Of a stretch of DNA of 64,000 bases, positions 38,346-47,199 are shown one piece after another. A model generated the notes under the pieces. That model was not told the origin of the DNA. It saw nothing but the letters and a program-made list of their open reading frames with translations, and ran no database searches. Source of the DNA: Palleronia sediminis (lineage in GTDB: Bacteria; Pseudomonadota; Alphaproteobacteria; Rhodobacterales; Rhodobacteraceae). The translations under genes were made by a program, and so were the position numbers. Within the stretch, counting starts at the first letter, position 1. Each line of letters opens with the position of its first letter. The stretch lies in the NCBI RefSeq assembly GCF_004358695.1, contig NZ_SNAA01000015.1:31295-95294 (forward strand). The letters run 5' to 3'.

Positions 38346-39796
38346 TCCGCCGAGATGTATTGCGTTTCCATGAACTCGAGCATCCCCTCATGGCCGCCCT
38401 CGCGCCCGAGCCCCGATTGCTTGGTGCCGCCGAAGGGGGCCGCGGGGTCCGAGACGAGGCCGCGATTGAGCCCGACCATGCCGTAATCGAGCCGTTCGCA
38501 GACCTGCAATGCGCGTTTGAAATCGCCCGAGAACACGTAGGCGACGAGCCCGTATTCGGTATCGTTGGCCCGGCGCACCACATCGTCGGTCTCGGTGAAC
38601 CGCTGGATCGCGGCTACCGGCCCGAAGATCTCGTCACCGACGCAATCGGCGGTTTCGGGCACATCGGCGAGCACCGTGGGCGGATAGAAGAACCCGCGCC
38701 CCGCAGGGCGGTCGCCGCCGCAGACGACCCGCGCGCCCTTGGCCACCGCATCCTCGACGAAGGCCGCGACCTTGTCGCGCGTATCCGCATTGACGAGGGG
38801 TCCGACATCGACCCCGTCTTCGCGTCCGTCACCCATCCTGAGCGCCGACATCGCCGCGGCGAGCTTGTCGACGAATGCATCATGTACCGCGTCGTGGATG
38901 TAGAACCGGTTGGCAGCGGTGCAGGCCTCGCCGAGATTGCGCATCTTGGCCTGCATGGCACCCTGCACCGCGAGGTCGAGATCGGCATCGTCGAAGACGA
39001 TGAGCGGCGCGTTCCCGCCAAGCTCCATCGCCGGTTTCAACACTTGGTCCGCCGCGGAATGGAGCAACTTGCGCCCCACCCCGGTCGAGCCGGTAAAGGA
39101 CACGACCCGAACCCTGGGATCGTGCAGCAGATGATCGACCAGCGCACCTGTCCGCCGCGACGGCAGCACGTTGACCAGCCCCCTCGGGACGCCCGCCTCT
39201 TCGAGGAGCGGCATCAGCGCCAGCATCGTCAACGGCGTCTCCGAGGCGGGTTTGATTATGACCGGACATCCCGCCGCGAGGGCCGGCGCGATCTTGCGGG
39301 TGCCCATTGCGGCGGGATAGTTCCAGGGCGTGACCAGCACGGCGATACCCGCGGGCTTGTGCTGGACCACGATGCGCGCGCCGGAGGCATGCGCATGCGC
39401 GATCATGCCATTGGCGCGCACGGCCTCTTCGGCGAACCAGCGAAAGAACTCGGCGGCGTAAGCGGCCTCGCCCATGGCATCGGCCCGCGCCTTGCCGTTC
39501 TCGAGCGTGATCAGCCGGGCAAAATCTTCCTGCCGGGCGATCATCAGCTCCCACGCGCGGCGCAACACCTCTGATCGGTCGCGCGGGCTGCGCCCGGCCC
39601 AGTCGGCAAAAGCGGCCTGCGCGGCGTCGAGGGCGGCATCGGCATCGGCGATCTCGGCCGAGGCGACCGAGGCGATGGTGGTCTCGTCCGCCGGATTGAC
39701 GATGTCGAAGCGGTCGCCCCCGGCCCCGCCGCGCCAGGCGCCGTCGATATAGAGATCAGTTCTCAGGCGATTTTCGGTCCAGATGGCGTCATACAT
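38339..39796 (-). CDS. NAD(P)-dependent aldehyde dehydrogenase, succinate-semialdehyde type
   Basis: A 485-residue aldehyde dehydrogenase of the GabD-like group: VTPWNYPAAMGTRKIAPALA, FTGSTGVGRKLL, catalytic Glu in MELGGNAP and catalytic Cys in NLGEACTAANR. The C-terminus has APFGGTKQSGLGREGGHEG. Substrates of this group include succinate, glycol- and hydroxy-semialdehydes. It lies between the lipoyl-protein gene and the E2 catalytic gene, so it probably handles an aldehyde in the same route. The exact substrate is not known. Confidence 0.88.
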   Translation of the reverse strand: MYDAIWTENRLRTDLYIDGAWRGGAGGDRFDIVNPADETTIASVASAEIADADAALDAAQAAFADWAGRSPRDRSEVLRRAWELMIARQEDFARLITLENGKARADAMGEAAYAAEFFRWFAEEAVRANGMIAHAHASGARIVVQHKPAGIAVLVTPWNYPAAMGTRKIAPALAAGCPVIIKPASETPLTMLALMPLLEEAGVPRGLVNVLPSRRTGALVDHLLHDPRVRVVSFTGSTGVGRKLLHSAADQVLKPAMELGGNAPLIVFDDADLDLAVQGAMQAKMRNLGEACTAANRFYIHDAVHDAFVDKLAAAMSALRMGDGREDGVDVGPLVNADTRDKVAAFVEDAVAKGARVVCGGDRPAGRGFFYPPTVLADVPETADCVGDEIFGPVAAIQRFTETDDVVRRANDTEYGLVAYVFSGDFKRALQVCERLDYGMVGLNRGLVSDPAAPFGGTKQSGLGREGGHEGMLEFMETQYISAEW

Positions 39797-39807
39797 CGGT
39801 CATTCCT

Positions 39808-41085
39808 TTAAAATAGCTGCCGAAGCGGATCGGCGATCCGGTCCGCAAAGCCCGCGAGCAGACCGGTTGCGAGCGCTTCGTCCATGGTCTCGGGGTCGAC
39901 GCTCAGCGACAGCACCAAATCGTCCCGGTCGCGTGACAGGGTCAGGGCGGGCAGGTTGGCCGTGCCGCCTTCGATTGCCGTCAGCCGGGTGGCGGTGAGG
40001 TCGCGCAGGATAAGCGTGGGGGGCGTCTCGGCATCGTCCCGGTCGTGCCCGTCGGGACGCGCAAGATCGGCGTCGTGCAGGCACCGCCCCTGGGGACGAA
40101 GCTCGATGGCGATACGCTCGGCCCCGGTCGTCTCCCGAAGTGCGCCGGAGGCCAACGCGGCCAGGATCGCCCCGCTCTCGGCACCCTCGCCCTCGGCCCA
40201 GCCGATCAGGGCGTCGAACCCGGCCGCCGGGGCGCGGGCGCTCAATCGCAACGTCGCGAGCTGCATCGCCGGTCGCGGGGCGGGCGCGGCCGCCTCGGGC
40301 CGGTCGAGATCGGCGGCGTGGAAGGGTTGGGCAAGGCCCGCCGCGACCAGCCGCGCCAGGTCGATGCCCCGCTCCTGCGCGAGCCGCCTGGCCTTGGGCG
40401 AGGCGAGAATGCGACCTCCGGCTTCGATCGGGGCGGGCGGCCGGGCGGGCTGCGAGGAAAGGTTGGGCGCCGCAGCCTGGGCAGGGGCCGCGGCCTGGGG
40501 TTCGGAAGCTGCGCCGCGCGAGACGGGGGCCTCGGGCCGCGTGCCGGATATGACGGCGATGGTCTCGCCCACCGGCACATCGTCGCCTGCCTCGGCAAGG
40601 ATGGCGGCGACATAGCCGTCGCATTCGGCCGCGACCTCCATCGTCGCCTTGTCGGTTTCCACCTCGAACAGCGTGTCGCCTTCGCTTACGGAATCGCCCG
40701 CGGCCACGGCCCATCCTACGATACGCCCGGTATCCTGCGCCATGCCGAGCGCGGGCATGATGACCTTGCGCCCCTCGGGCACCGAGGCGGACATGTCGTC
40801 CGCCGCATCGTCCTCGGGCGGCGCGGTTTTGGCGGCGGGTGTGCCGGCGGTCTCGGCGATGCGCGCGATGATCTCACCAACGGGCACGCTGTCCCCCTCG
40901 GCCGCGCGCAGATCGATCAGGAATCCCGCGCCCTGGGCCTCGACCTCCATCGTGGCCTTGTCGGTCTCGACCTCGAACAGCGGATCGCCCTCGCGGACCT
41001 CGTCGCCCTCTTGTTTGAGCCAGGCGACCAGCACGCCCTTGTCCTGCGCCATGCCGAGCGCGGGCATGATGACGTCATGCGGCAT
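39808..41085 (-). CDS. Double-lipoyl carrier protein with degenerate E2-like C-terminus
   Basis: A 425-residue protein. Two tandem lipoyl domains occupy about 1-78 and 106-182, each with an ETDKA site (lipoylated K43 and K146). An Ala/Pro-rich linker and a peripheral-subunit-binding domain (about 226-260, ILASPKARRLAQERGIDLARL) follow. Residues 275-425 align loosely with an E2 catalytic domain (TLILRDLTATRLTAI, LSVDPETMDEALATGLLAGF) but have lost the DHR active-site histidine. It is probably a mobile lipoyl arm for the E2 encoded at 37413-38345. It overlaps the E1-beta gene by 11 bp. Confidence 0.84.
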   Translation of the reverse strand: MPHDVIMPALGMAQDKGVLVAWLKQEGDEVREGDPLFEVETDKATMEVEAQGAGFLIDLRAAEGDSVPVGEIIARIAETAGTPAAKTAPPEDDAADDMSASVPEGRKVIMPALGMAQDTGRIVGWAVAAGDSVSEGDTLFEVETDKATMEVAAECDGYVAAILAEAGDDVPVGETIAVISGTRPEAPVSRGAASEPQAAAPAQAAAPNLSSQPARPPAPIEAGGRILASPKARRLAQERGIDLARLVAAGLAQPFHAADLDRPEAAAPAPRPAMQLATLRLSARAPAAGFDALIGWAEGEGAESGAILAALASGALRETTGAERIAIELRPQGRCLHDADLARPDGHDRDDAETPPTLILRDLTATRLTAIEGGTANLPALTLSRDRDDLVLSLSVDPETMDEALATGLLAGFADRIADPLRQLF

Positions 41086-42070
41086 GGAACATCTCTCCCC
41101 GGCAGAGACGGGCAGCGGCCTCGGCCACCTGGTCGGGGGTGGCCACGGTCAGATCCTCCAGCGCCGGGCTGAAGGGCACCGGCACGTCCATGGCGCCGAA
41201 CCGCAGGACCGGGGCATCGAGATGGTAGAATGCCTTTTCCGAGATCCGCGCGGCGATCTCGGCCGTCACGCCGTAGCTGCGATGGCCCTCGTCCACCACG
41301 ACTGCGCGCGAAGTCTTGCGCACGCTGTCCAGGATCGTCGCCTCGTCCAGCGGCACGATGGTGCGCGGGTCGATGACTTCGGCCGAGATACCCTGCGCCT
41401 CGAGAAGGCCCGCGGCCTTGAGGCAGACCTGCACCATGGAGGAGGTGCCGATCAGCGTGACATCGCGGCCCTCGCGCAGGATGTTGGCCTGTCCGAAGGG
41501 GAGGAGATACTCCTCTTCGGGCACAGGGGCCTTGTCCTGATACATCAGCTTGTCCTCGAAGATCACCACCGGGTTGTCATCCCGAATGGCGGTCTTGAGC
41601 AGACCCTTCGCCTCGTAGGCCGAAGATGGCAGCGCCACCCTGAGCCCCGGAATATGGGCCACCAGCGCATGAAGCGACTGTGAATGCTGCGCCGCTGAGC
41701 GGCGCGTGGCGCCCAGGTTGGTGCGCAATACCATCGGCACCTTGAGCTTGCCGCCCGACATGTAATGCGTCTTGGCCGCCTGGTTGCAAAGCTGGTCCAT
41801 CACGAGGAACAGGAAATCGCCGAACATCAGGTCGACCAGCGGTCGGGTGCCGGTCATGGCCGCTCCCACCGCGAGCCCGACGAAGCCCGGTTCGGAAATC
41901 GGGGTGTCGATGACCCGCGACGTTCCGAATTCCTCGACCAGCCCCGAGGTGATCTTGAAGGGCGTTCCGGCCTCGGCCACGTCCTCGCCCATGAGGAAAA
42001 CCGTTTCGTCGCGGCGCATCTCTTCGGCGATCGCCTCGTTCACGGCCTGAGACAGGGTGATTTCTCGCAT
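41075..42070 (-). CDS. 2-oxoacid/acetoin-type dehydrogenase E1 component, beta subunit
   Basis: A 331-residue transketolase-fold subunit: EMRRDETVFLMGEDVAEAGTPF, RVIDTPISEPGFVGLAVGAAM, PLVDLMFGDFLF, and GLRVALPSSAYEAKGLLKTAI. The C-terminal transketolase domain contains VEIDP-like IDPRTIVPLD and VVVDEGHRSYGV. It forms an alpha2beta2 thiamine-diphosphate enzyme with the E1-alpha encoded 11 bp upstream. The substrate class (acetoin, pyruvate or branched-chain oxoacids) is not decided by these motifs. Confidence 0.9.
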   Translation of the reverse strand: MREITLSQAVNEAIAEEMRRDETVFLMGEDVAEAGTPFKITSGLVEEFGTSRVIDTPISEPGFVGLAVGAAMTGTRPLVDLMFGDFLFLVMDQLCNQAAKTHYMSGGKLKVPMVLRTNLGATRRSAAQHSQSLHALVAHIPGLRVALPSSAYEAKGLLKTAIRDDNPVVIFEDKLMYQDKAPVPEEEYLLPFGQANILREGRDVTLIGTSSMVQVCLKAAGLLEAQGISAEVIDPRTIVPLDEATILDSVRKTSRAVVVDEGHRSYGVTAEIAARISEKAFYHLDAPVLRFGAMDVPVPFSPALEDLTVATPDQVAEAAARLCRGEMFHAA

Positions 42071-42081
42071 CGTCTCTCTCC

Positions 42082-43077
42082 TCAGGCCAGGGCGTGTTCG
42101 GTGTCGGAATAGACGTGCATGTCCACCTCCGAGCCGTCGGGATAGGCGGAGTCCAGCGCATATTTCACCGCCGCCTCGGCATCCGCGCGCACCTCGTCAT
42201 TGATCGCCACGAGATCGTCGGAGGACACGATGCCCTCGGATTGCAGCCAGGTGCCGAAACCGGTGATGGGGTCACGGGACTTCTTCCATTCGGCCTCCTC
42301 CTCCTTCGAGCGGTAATAGTCGCGGTTGATGTCGCCGACATGGTGGCCGTGATAGCGATAGGTCTTGAGCTCGATGAAGAACGGACCCTCGCCCTTGCGA
42401 CAGCGCGCGACGAGATCCTGCGCAAGCCGGTTGACGGCCAGAACGTCCTGCCCGTCGATGCTGAAGCTTTCTATGCCGAAGGCCTCGGCGCGGGCGGTGA
42501 TCGACCCGGCTGCGATTTCCTCGGTGCGGGTATATTCCGAATAGCCGTTGTTCTCGCAGGCATAGATGACCGGCAGCTTCCACAGGGCGGCCATGTTCAT
42601 CACCTCGTACCACAGGCCCTGCGCCGTCGCGCCGTCCCCGAAGAAACACACCGTCACCTGCCCGTCGCCGAGCATCTTGTGGCTGAGCGCCGCGCCCGTC
42701 GCGATGCCCATCGACCCACCGACGATGGCGTTGGCACCGAGATTGCCGTTCGACTGGTCCGCGATGTGCATGGAGCCGCCCTTGCCGCGGCAATAGCCCT
42801 CGGCCTTGCCCAGAAGCTCGCAGAACATGGGCTTGAACTCGGCCCCCTTGGCGACGCAATGGCCGTGCCCGCGATGCGTCGAGGTGATATGGTCCTGGGG
42901 CGTCAGCGCCTCGCAGATGCCCACCGCCACGGCCTCCTGGCCGGAATACATATGCGTCAGGCCCGGCATCTTGGCGGACAGGTAAAGCTGGTTGGCCTGA
43001 TCCTCGAAGGCGCGGATCCGCACCATCTGGCGATACATCCGCAGGTAGTCGTCCGTATTCGTCTTGGCCTTGGCCAT
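42082..43077 (-). CDS. 2-oxoacid/acetoin-type dehydrogenase E1 component, alpha subunit
   Basis: A 331-residue thiamine-diphosphate-binding subunit. The TPP motif runs from GDGATAQGLWYEVMNMAALW to YACENNGYSEYT. Upstream are GGSMHIADQSNGNLGANAIVGG and HRGHGHCVAKG; the phosphorylation-loop-like region is YRYHGHHVGD. The ATG at 43077 gives MAKAKTNTDDYLRMYRQMVRI, the normal start for AcoA/PdhA-type proteins. It precedes the E1-beta gene by 11 bp and follows the M24-like gene by about 90 bp. Confidence 0.91.
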   Translation of the reverse strand: MAKAKTNTDDYLRMYRQMVRIRAFEDQANQLYLSAKMPGLTHMYSGQEAVAVGICEALTPQDHITSTHRGHGHCVAKGAEFKPMFCELLGKAEGYCRGKGGSMHIADQSNGNLGANAIVGGSMGIATGAALSHKMLGDGQVTVCFFGDGATAQGLWYEVMNMAALWKLPVIYACENNGYSEYTRTEEIAAGSITARAEAFGIESFSIDGQDVLAVNRLAQDLVARCRKGEGPFFIELKTYRYHGHHVGDINRDYYRSKEEEAEWKKSRDPITGFGTWLQSEGIVSSDDLVAINDEVRADAEAAVKYALDSAYPDGSEVDMHVYSDTEHALA

Positions 43078-43168
43078 CGTGCTCACTCCCGAAGGGGCGG
43101 CGCGCGGGCCGGCCTCCTTCCTTTCGTCGGACAATGTCCCGGCCGGCCTGCGCGCCGGTCGGAACGGC

Positions 43169-44476
43169 TCAGTAACGGTTGGCGATCGGCAGTTCCTCGG
43201 CCGGGAACAACGAGATAACCTCGCAGCCGGTATCGGTGACGACGACCTCTTCCTCGATCCGGGCGGCCGAATAGCCGTCGGCGGCGGGGCAATAGGTCTC
43301 GAGCGCAAAGACCATGCCGGTCTGGATCTCCATCGGGTTCTCCAGGCTGACCGCCCGGCTGATGATCGGACGCTCGTGGAGGGCGAGCCCCAACCCATGC
43401 CCGAATTGCAGCCCGAACGCGGCCAGTTCATTGGGGAAGCCGAGGCTTTCGGCGGTGGGCCAGAGCTTTGCCACCTGGTCGGTCGTCACGCCGGGCTTGA
43501 TCGCCCCGATGGCGGCGTCGAGCCATTCGCGCGCCTTGACGTAGGCATCGACCTGCGCAGGGGTCGACCGGCCGATGTTGAAGGTCCGGTAGTAGCAGGT
43601 GCGATAGCCCTGGTAGGATTGCAGGATGTCGAAGAACGCCTGGTCGCCGGGGCGGAAATAGCGGTCGGTGAAATTATGCGGATGAGGGTTGCACCGCTCG
43701 CCCGAGATCGCGTTGATCGCCTCGACGTCGTCACTGCCCATCTCGTAGAGCATCTTGGTGCTCATCGCGACGATATCGTTCTCGCGGATGCCGGGTTTCA
43801 GCTCTTCGTAGATCATGTGATAGACGCCATCGACCATGCTTGCCGCCTGCGTCAAAAGCTGGATCTCGTCCCAGTTCTTTATCTCGCGCGCCGACAGCAT
43901 GATCTGCTGGCCGTCCACGACATTGATTCCGACCTCCTGCAGGGCGTGGAACATGGCCGTCTCGGCATAATCGACGCCGACGGGCATGCCCTTCATTCCC
44001 GCATCCTCGATCAGGCCCGCGATCTCCTCGGCATATTTCTTCATCAGCCCGAAAGAGGGCGGGATCGTGCCGCGCATTCCGACCACGCCGGCGCGGCAAT
44101 GATCGGGCACCAGCCAGTCGGCATATTTACGGTGATGCACGGCGGCCGAGCCGAAATCCCAGACATAGGGCGCGTCGTCGCCCGTCAGCAGGCAGAAACG
44201 GCACATCTTGTCCCGCTCCCATTCGCCGATCTTGGTGGCCGAGACGTAGCGGATATTGTTCACGTCGAACAGCAGAAGCGTTCCGCAATCGCTGGCCTTC
44301 AGCGCTTCGCGGGTGCGCGACAGCCGGTAGCGGCGCAGCCGGTCGTGATCGACGCGACGCTCGAAATCGACGCTGGTATGGCCCCAGGCGGGCAGACGCC
44401 CTTCCCAGCGCCAGTTCGGGTCGAGATCCTGCGGCTGCAGCACGTTCGGGGTCAGGGCGCGGTTCACATGGGTCAT
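43169..44476 (-). CDS. M24 (creatinase/aminopeptidase P-like) family protein with altered metal site
   Basis: A 435-residue pita-bread-fold protein. The N-terminal creatinase-like domain (about 45-190) contains LLLFDVNNIRYVSATKIGEW. The C-terminal M24 domain has FFDILQSYQGYRTCYYRTF (D283), GLQFGHGLGLALHERP (H360) and MVFALETY...ARIEEEVVVT (E393, E409/410). The second canonical Asp is Cys294, so the dimetal site is incomplete. Creatinase, which uses no metal, also has a modified site, so C-N hydrolysis of a non-peptide substrate is possible. It lacks the FDTD pattern of DMSP lyase DddP. It is clustered with oxoacid dehydrogenase genes. Confidence 0.8.
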   Translation of the reverse strand: MTHVNRALTPNVLQPQDLDPNWRWEGRLPAWGHTSVDFERRVDHDRLRRYRLSRTREALKASDCGTLLLFDVNNIRYVSATKIGEWERDKMCRFCLLTGDDAPYVWDFGSAAVHHRKYADWLVPDHCRAGVVGMRGTIPPSFGLMKKYAEEIAGLIEDAGMKGMPVGVDYAETAMFHALQEVGINVVDGQQIMLSAREIKNWDEIQLLTQAASMVDGVYHMIYEELKPGIRENDIVAMSTKMLYEMGSDDVEAINAISGERCNPHPHNFTDRYFRPGDQAFFDILQSYQGYRTCYYRTFNIGRSTPAQVDAYVKAREWLDAAIGAIKPGVTTDQVAKLWPTAESLGFPNELAAFGLQFGHGLGLALHERPIISRAVSLENPMEIQTGMVFALETYCPAADGYSAARIEEEVVVTDTGCEVISLFPAEELPIANRY

Positions 44477-44564
44477 CTTGGGGTCTCTTTCAGGGCGGGT
44501 CCGGGTCGGGCCGGCACGGTCGGGCAGGGGGCGGCACCGCGGGCCAAGGGGTCCGCGGGCGGGG

Positions 44565-45333
44565 TCACTGGATGCACCAGCCGCCGTCGATATGGATCAT
44601 CTGGCCGGTCATGTAGTCGCTGTCCCCGCTGGCCAGGAACGAGGCCGTGCCGACGATGTCGTCGGGGTAGGACACGCGCTTGATCTGAAGCGCATCGCGC
44701 ACGATGTCGTCATAGGCCTGCCCCTCGCGTTGCTTGAATCCGATCTCGACGAGATCCTTGTCGAGCTGTTCCCATAGCGGCGTGACGACCACGCCCGGCG
44801 CATAGCCGTTGACGGTGATGTTGTGTTCGGACAGGGCGACGGCGCCGCAATGGGTCAGCGCGAGACATCCGTATTTCGAGGTGCAGTAGACGGTCACGTC
44901 GACCAGCGGCTTGCGCGAGGCGATACTGCCCACGTTGATGAGCTTGTAGGGATAGTCCTGCTTGCCCTGCGCAATCATCTGGCGCGCGGTTTCCTGCATC
45001 CCCAGCCACATCGCCTTGGTGTTCACGTTCATGATGAGGTCCCAGTTGTCCTCGTCGATATCCATGAAGAACCGGGGCTTGTTCAGGCCGGCGTTGAAGA
45101 GCCCGACATTGATCATGCCGAAGGCGTCCACCGTCGCGGCCACCGCGGCGGCGTTGTCGGCGCGCCTGGTGACGTCCATCCTGACCGCGATGGCCCGTCC
45201 GGCGCCCTTGTCGTTGATCGCCGAGGCAGACATTGGCCCCCTGGGCCGCGAAATGGGCGGCGTTGGCCGCACCCATGCCGCGCGCGGCGCCGGTGACGAG
45301 GATATTCTTGCCCTTCAGGCGATTGGGGTCCAT
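44565..45333 (-). pseudogene. Short-chain dehydrogenase/reductase, frameshifted
   Basis: An SDR whose N-terminus (LVTGAARGMGAANAAHFAAQGANVCLGD, NAD site) is read from an ATG at 45333. The rest (INDKGAGRA..., catalytic YCTSK, then DYMTGQMIHIDGGW) is in another frame. The break is at about 45216-45219: GGCGATCAAC would need to be GGCGATATCAAC, a 2-nt deletion, to restore one 256-residue frame (769 + 2 nt = 257 codons). All SDR motifs are otherwise intact. It may be a real recent inactivation or a sequence error. Its paralogue at 48357-49168 is also frameshifted. Confidence 0.8.
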
Positions 45334-45346
45334 CGGTCTTCCTCTC

Positions 45347-47125
45347 TCAGATGGTGTTCATCGCAGCCTCGGCGCGGATCTGGATCCGGGCCAGGGCCTC
45401 GCGCGGGGTGACGACCCGGCGCAGCATGTCGTGGAGTTCCTCGCCGCACGCCTGTATTATCGGCGTGATCGCGGGCACCGGGGGGCGTGGCCAGAACTGC
45501 AGCTCGTCGCGCCAGGACAGCGCGTCGACCACCTCGAAGATGGGGCTGAGCGCGCGCACTTCGGGATCGGCGCCGACGGAATAGCGCGGCTGGCTGCGCG
45601 ATCCTTCCATCACCACCTGTTTCTGCGCGGCAGCCGAGGTAAAGACGATCAGCGCCTCGACAGCCGCCTCGCGTCGTTCAGGCGCGATATTTGCGGGAAT
45701 GCCCAGCACGTAGCCGCCCACCGGTGCCACGTTCGGCGCCCCGGCGCCCGACGGATGGGGCAGGAACCCGGTGCGGCCATGCGCGGGCGAGCCGGGATCG
45801 CAGTCGAAATACGGCGCCAGCAGCGTGTAGCCATAGGCCATGCCGACGGTCCCCGCGGCATAGCGGCGGATGCGTTCGTACCAGCTCATCGACAGGATAT
45901 CGGGCGGCGAGAAACGCAGAAGCTCCATGAGGTATTCGGCTGCCTCGAGCGCGCGGGGCTGGTCGAACATCGGGCGGCTGTGGCGGTCGGCGAGGCTCAT
46001 CGCGCCAAAGCCGCCCGCGACCTTGGGCAGGTCGAGAACCGGCTGGCCGAACCCCGCGCAGGTCATCATGAACTGATGGCCGAGCGCGGTGCCACGCGCC
46101 GCGTTCCAGGCGATGCCGTATTGGCCCGCCTGCGGCCTGTGCAGCGCGGCGGCAGCCGCCAGCACCGCGTCGGCGGTGTCGGGCTGGGCCAGCCCGGCCT
46201 CGGCAAAAAGGTCCGTGCGCCAGAACAGGAGCTCGGGCGTGGTCTGGTTCGGCACGCCGTAAGGCCGCCCGCCCCAATGCGCGGCCTGCCAACCGGCGGT
46301 GTGGAAATCGGACGGGTCGAGCCGGTCGACCTCCATGATGGAATCGAGCGGCGAGAGCACGCCCTTGGTCGCGAACTCGCCGATCCAGGGCAGGTCCACC
46401 GCGATGATGTCATAACGGCTCGTCCTGCGCTGGGCGTCGCGCAACGCTTCCTCGCGCAGCCGGTCGATCGAGAAGGCCCGCTGGTGGATCGGGCAGCCGA
46501 TCACCTGTTCGAACTGCCGCTTGAGGTTCGACATGGCGAGGAACGTGGGATCGCCATGCACGAGCACCCGCAACCCGCCGCCCAGCGTTATCGGCTGGGG
46601 CAGGGGCAGGACCGGGCCGATCACCTGGCTGGCGCGGTAGGAGCCTCCGAAATAGTAATCGGACGTCTCGTCGGCTTGACCCAGATGCTCGGCGGCTAGC
46701 CGCGGCAATCGCGCCGAGACCTGCCCGAAGAGGTCGATCAGCCGCGCCGAAGGGTGAAGCGTGTAGCTCTTGCCCGTTCGGGTGCGCGCACGTTGTTCGA
46801 TCGTGCCGTCCGCGATCAGCTCGGCGAGGCGCCGCGTGCCGGTAGCATAGGGCACGTTCGAGGCCGAGACACAGGAAGACGGCGTGGCGCTGCGCCCGTC
46901 GAGATGGGCGGCCATCACGTGCGCGAGGATGCGGAAATGGGGGTGCGGCGCGCTCCGCCCGATGACGCCGTCGATCTCGGACAGCATCGCCTCGACAAAG
47001 CCGAGCGTGTCGCGCAGCCTCTCGTGACCGAACGCCCCGGCGGGGGCGGCCGCGGCTGAACTATGATGCGTGTCCTTCGGCATCTTGGGTGGCTTATCCA
47101 TTTCGAATGTTTTTCGATCGGCCAT
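45347..47125 (-). CDS. Cytoplasmic transcription regulator: winged helix fused to ABC-type solute-binding domain
   Basis: A 592-residue protein without signal peptide or lipobox. Residues about 60-130 read as a winged helix (HFRILAHVMAAHLDGRSA..., YATGTRRLAELIADGTIEQR, TGKSYTLHPSARLIDLF). Residues about 185-575 resemble a type 1 extracellular solute-binding protein: LRVLVHGDPTFLAMSNLKRQFEQ, YDIIAVDLPWIGEFATKGVL, GQYGIAWNAARG, and PVGGYVLGIPANIAPERREA. I infer a ligand-sensing regulator of the locus. Divergent to it, three copies of a palindrome occupy the intergenic region. It is 14 bp from the SDR gene, so it may lead that operon. Confidence 0.8.
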   Translation of the reverse strand: MADRKTFEMDKPPKMPKDTHHSSAAAAPAGAFGHERLRDTLGFVEAMLSEIDGVIGRSAPHPHFRILAHVMAAHLDGRSATPSSCVSASNVPYATGTRRLAELIADGTIEQRARTRTGKSYTLHPSARLIDLFGQVSARLPRLAAEHLGQADETSDYYFGGSYRASQVIGPVLPLPQPITLGGGLRVLVHGDPTFLAMSNLKRQFEQVIGCPIHQRAFSIDRLREEALRDAQRRTSRYDIIAVDLPWIGEFATKGVLSPLDSIMEVDRLDPSDFHTAGWQAAHWGGRPYGVPNQTTPELLFWRTDLFAEAGLAQPDTADAVLAAAAALHRPQAGQYGIAWNAARGTALGHQFMMTCAGFGQPVLDLPKVAGGFGAMSLADRHSRPMFDQPRALEAAEYLMELLRFSPPDILSMSWYERIRRYAAGTVGMAYGYTLLAPYFDCDPGSPAHGRTGFLPHPSGAGAPNVAPVGGYVLGIPANIAPERREAAVEALIVFTSAAAQKQVVMEGSRSQPRYSVGADPEVRALSPIFEVVDALSWRDELQFWPRPPVPAITPIIQACGEELHDMLRRVVTPREALARIQIRAEAAMNTI

Positions 47126-47135
47126 GCGGCGCTCC

Positions 47136-47148
47136 GTTCAGAGTGGAT
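47136..47148. promoter_or_regulatory. Operator copy 1 (GTTCA-GAG-TGGAT)
   Basis: A degenerate copy of the palindrome ATCCA-N3-TGGAT: the right half is perfect and the left half has two changes. It lies 11 bp from the start codon of the wHTH-SBP regulator, so binding here would repress that gene. Confidence 0.5.
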
Positions 47149-47178
47149 ATTGCGAGCGCCCCGGAATAGCGCGGTTAT

Positions 47179-47191
47179 GTCCAGTTTGGAT
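47179..47191. promoter_or_regulatory. Operator copy 2 (GTCCA-GTT-TGGAT)
   Basis: A near-perfect copy of ATCCA-N3-TGGAT. Its centre is 21 bp from copy 3, two helical turns, so both face the same side of the DNA. It overlaps a plausible -35 element (TTGGAT, 47186-47191) of the transporter operon. Confidence 0.6.
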
Positions 47192-47199
47192 GATGCTCT

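Noticed and set aside
43169-44476. Assignment as DMSP lyase DddP
   Set aside because: DddP has an FDTD-type segment with three Asp ligands; this protein has FFDI followed by Cys at the second ligand position, so only the M24 fold is supported.
45357-46699. A 488-codon plus-strand frame opposite the wHTH-SBP regulator
   Set aside because: It is an antisense shadow with Arg/Gly/His-rich composition; the minus strand carries a coherent two-domain protein.
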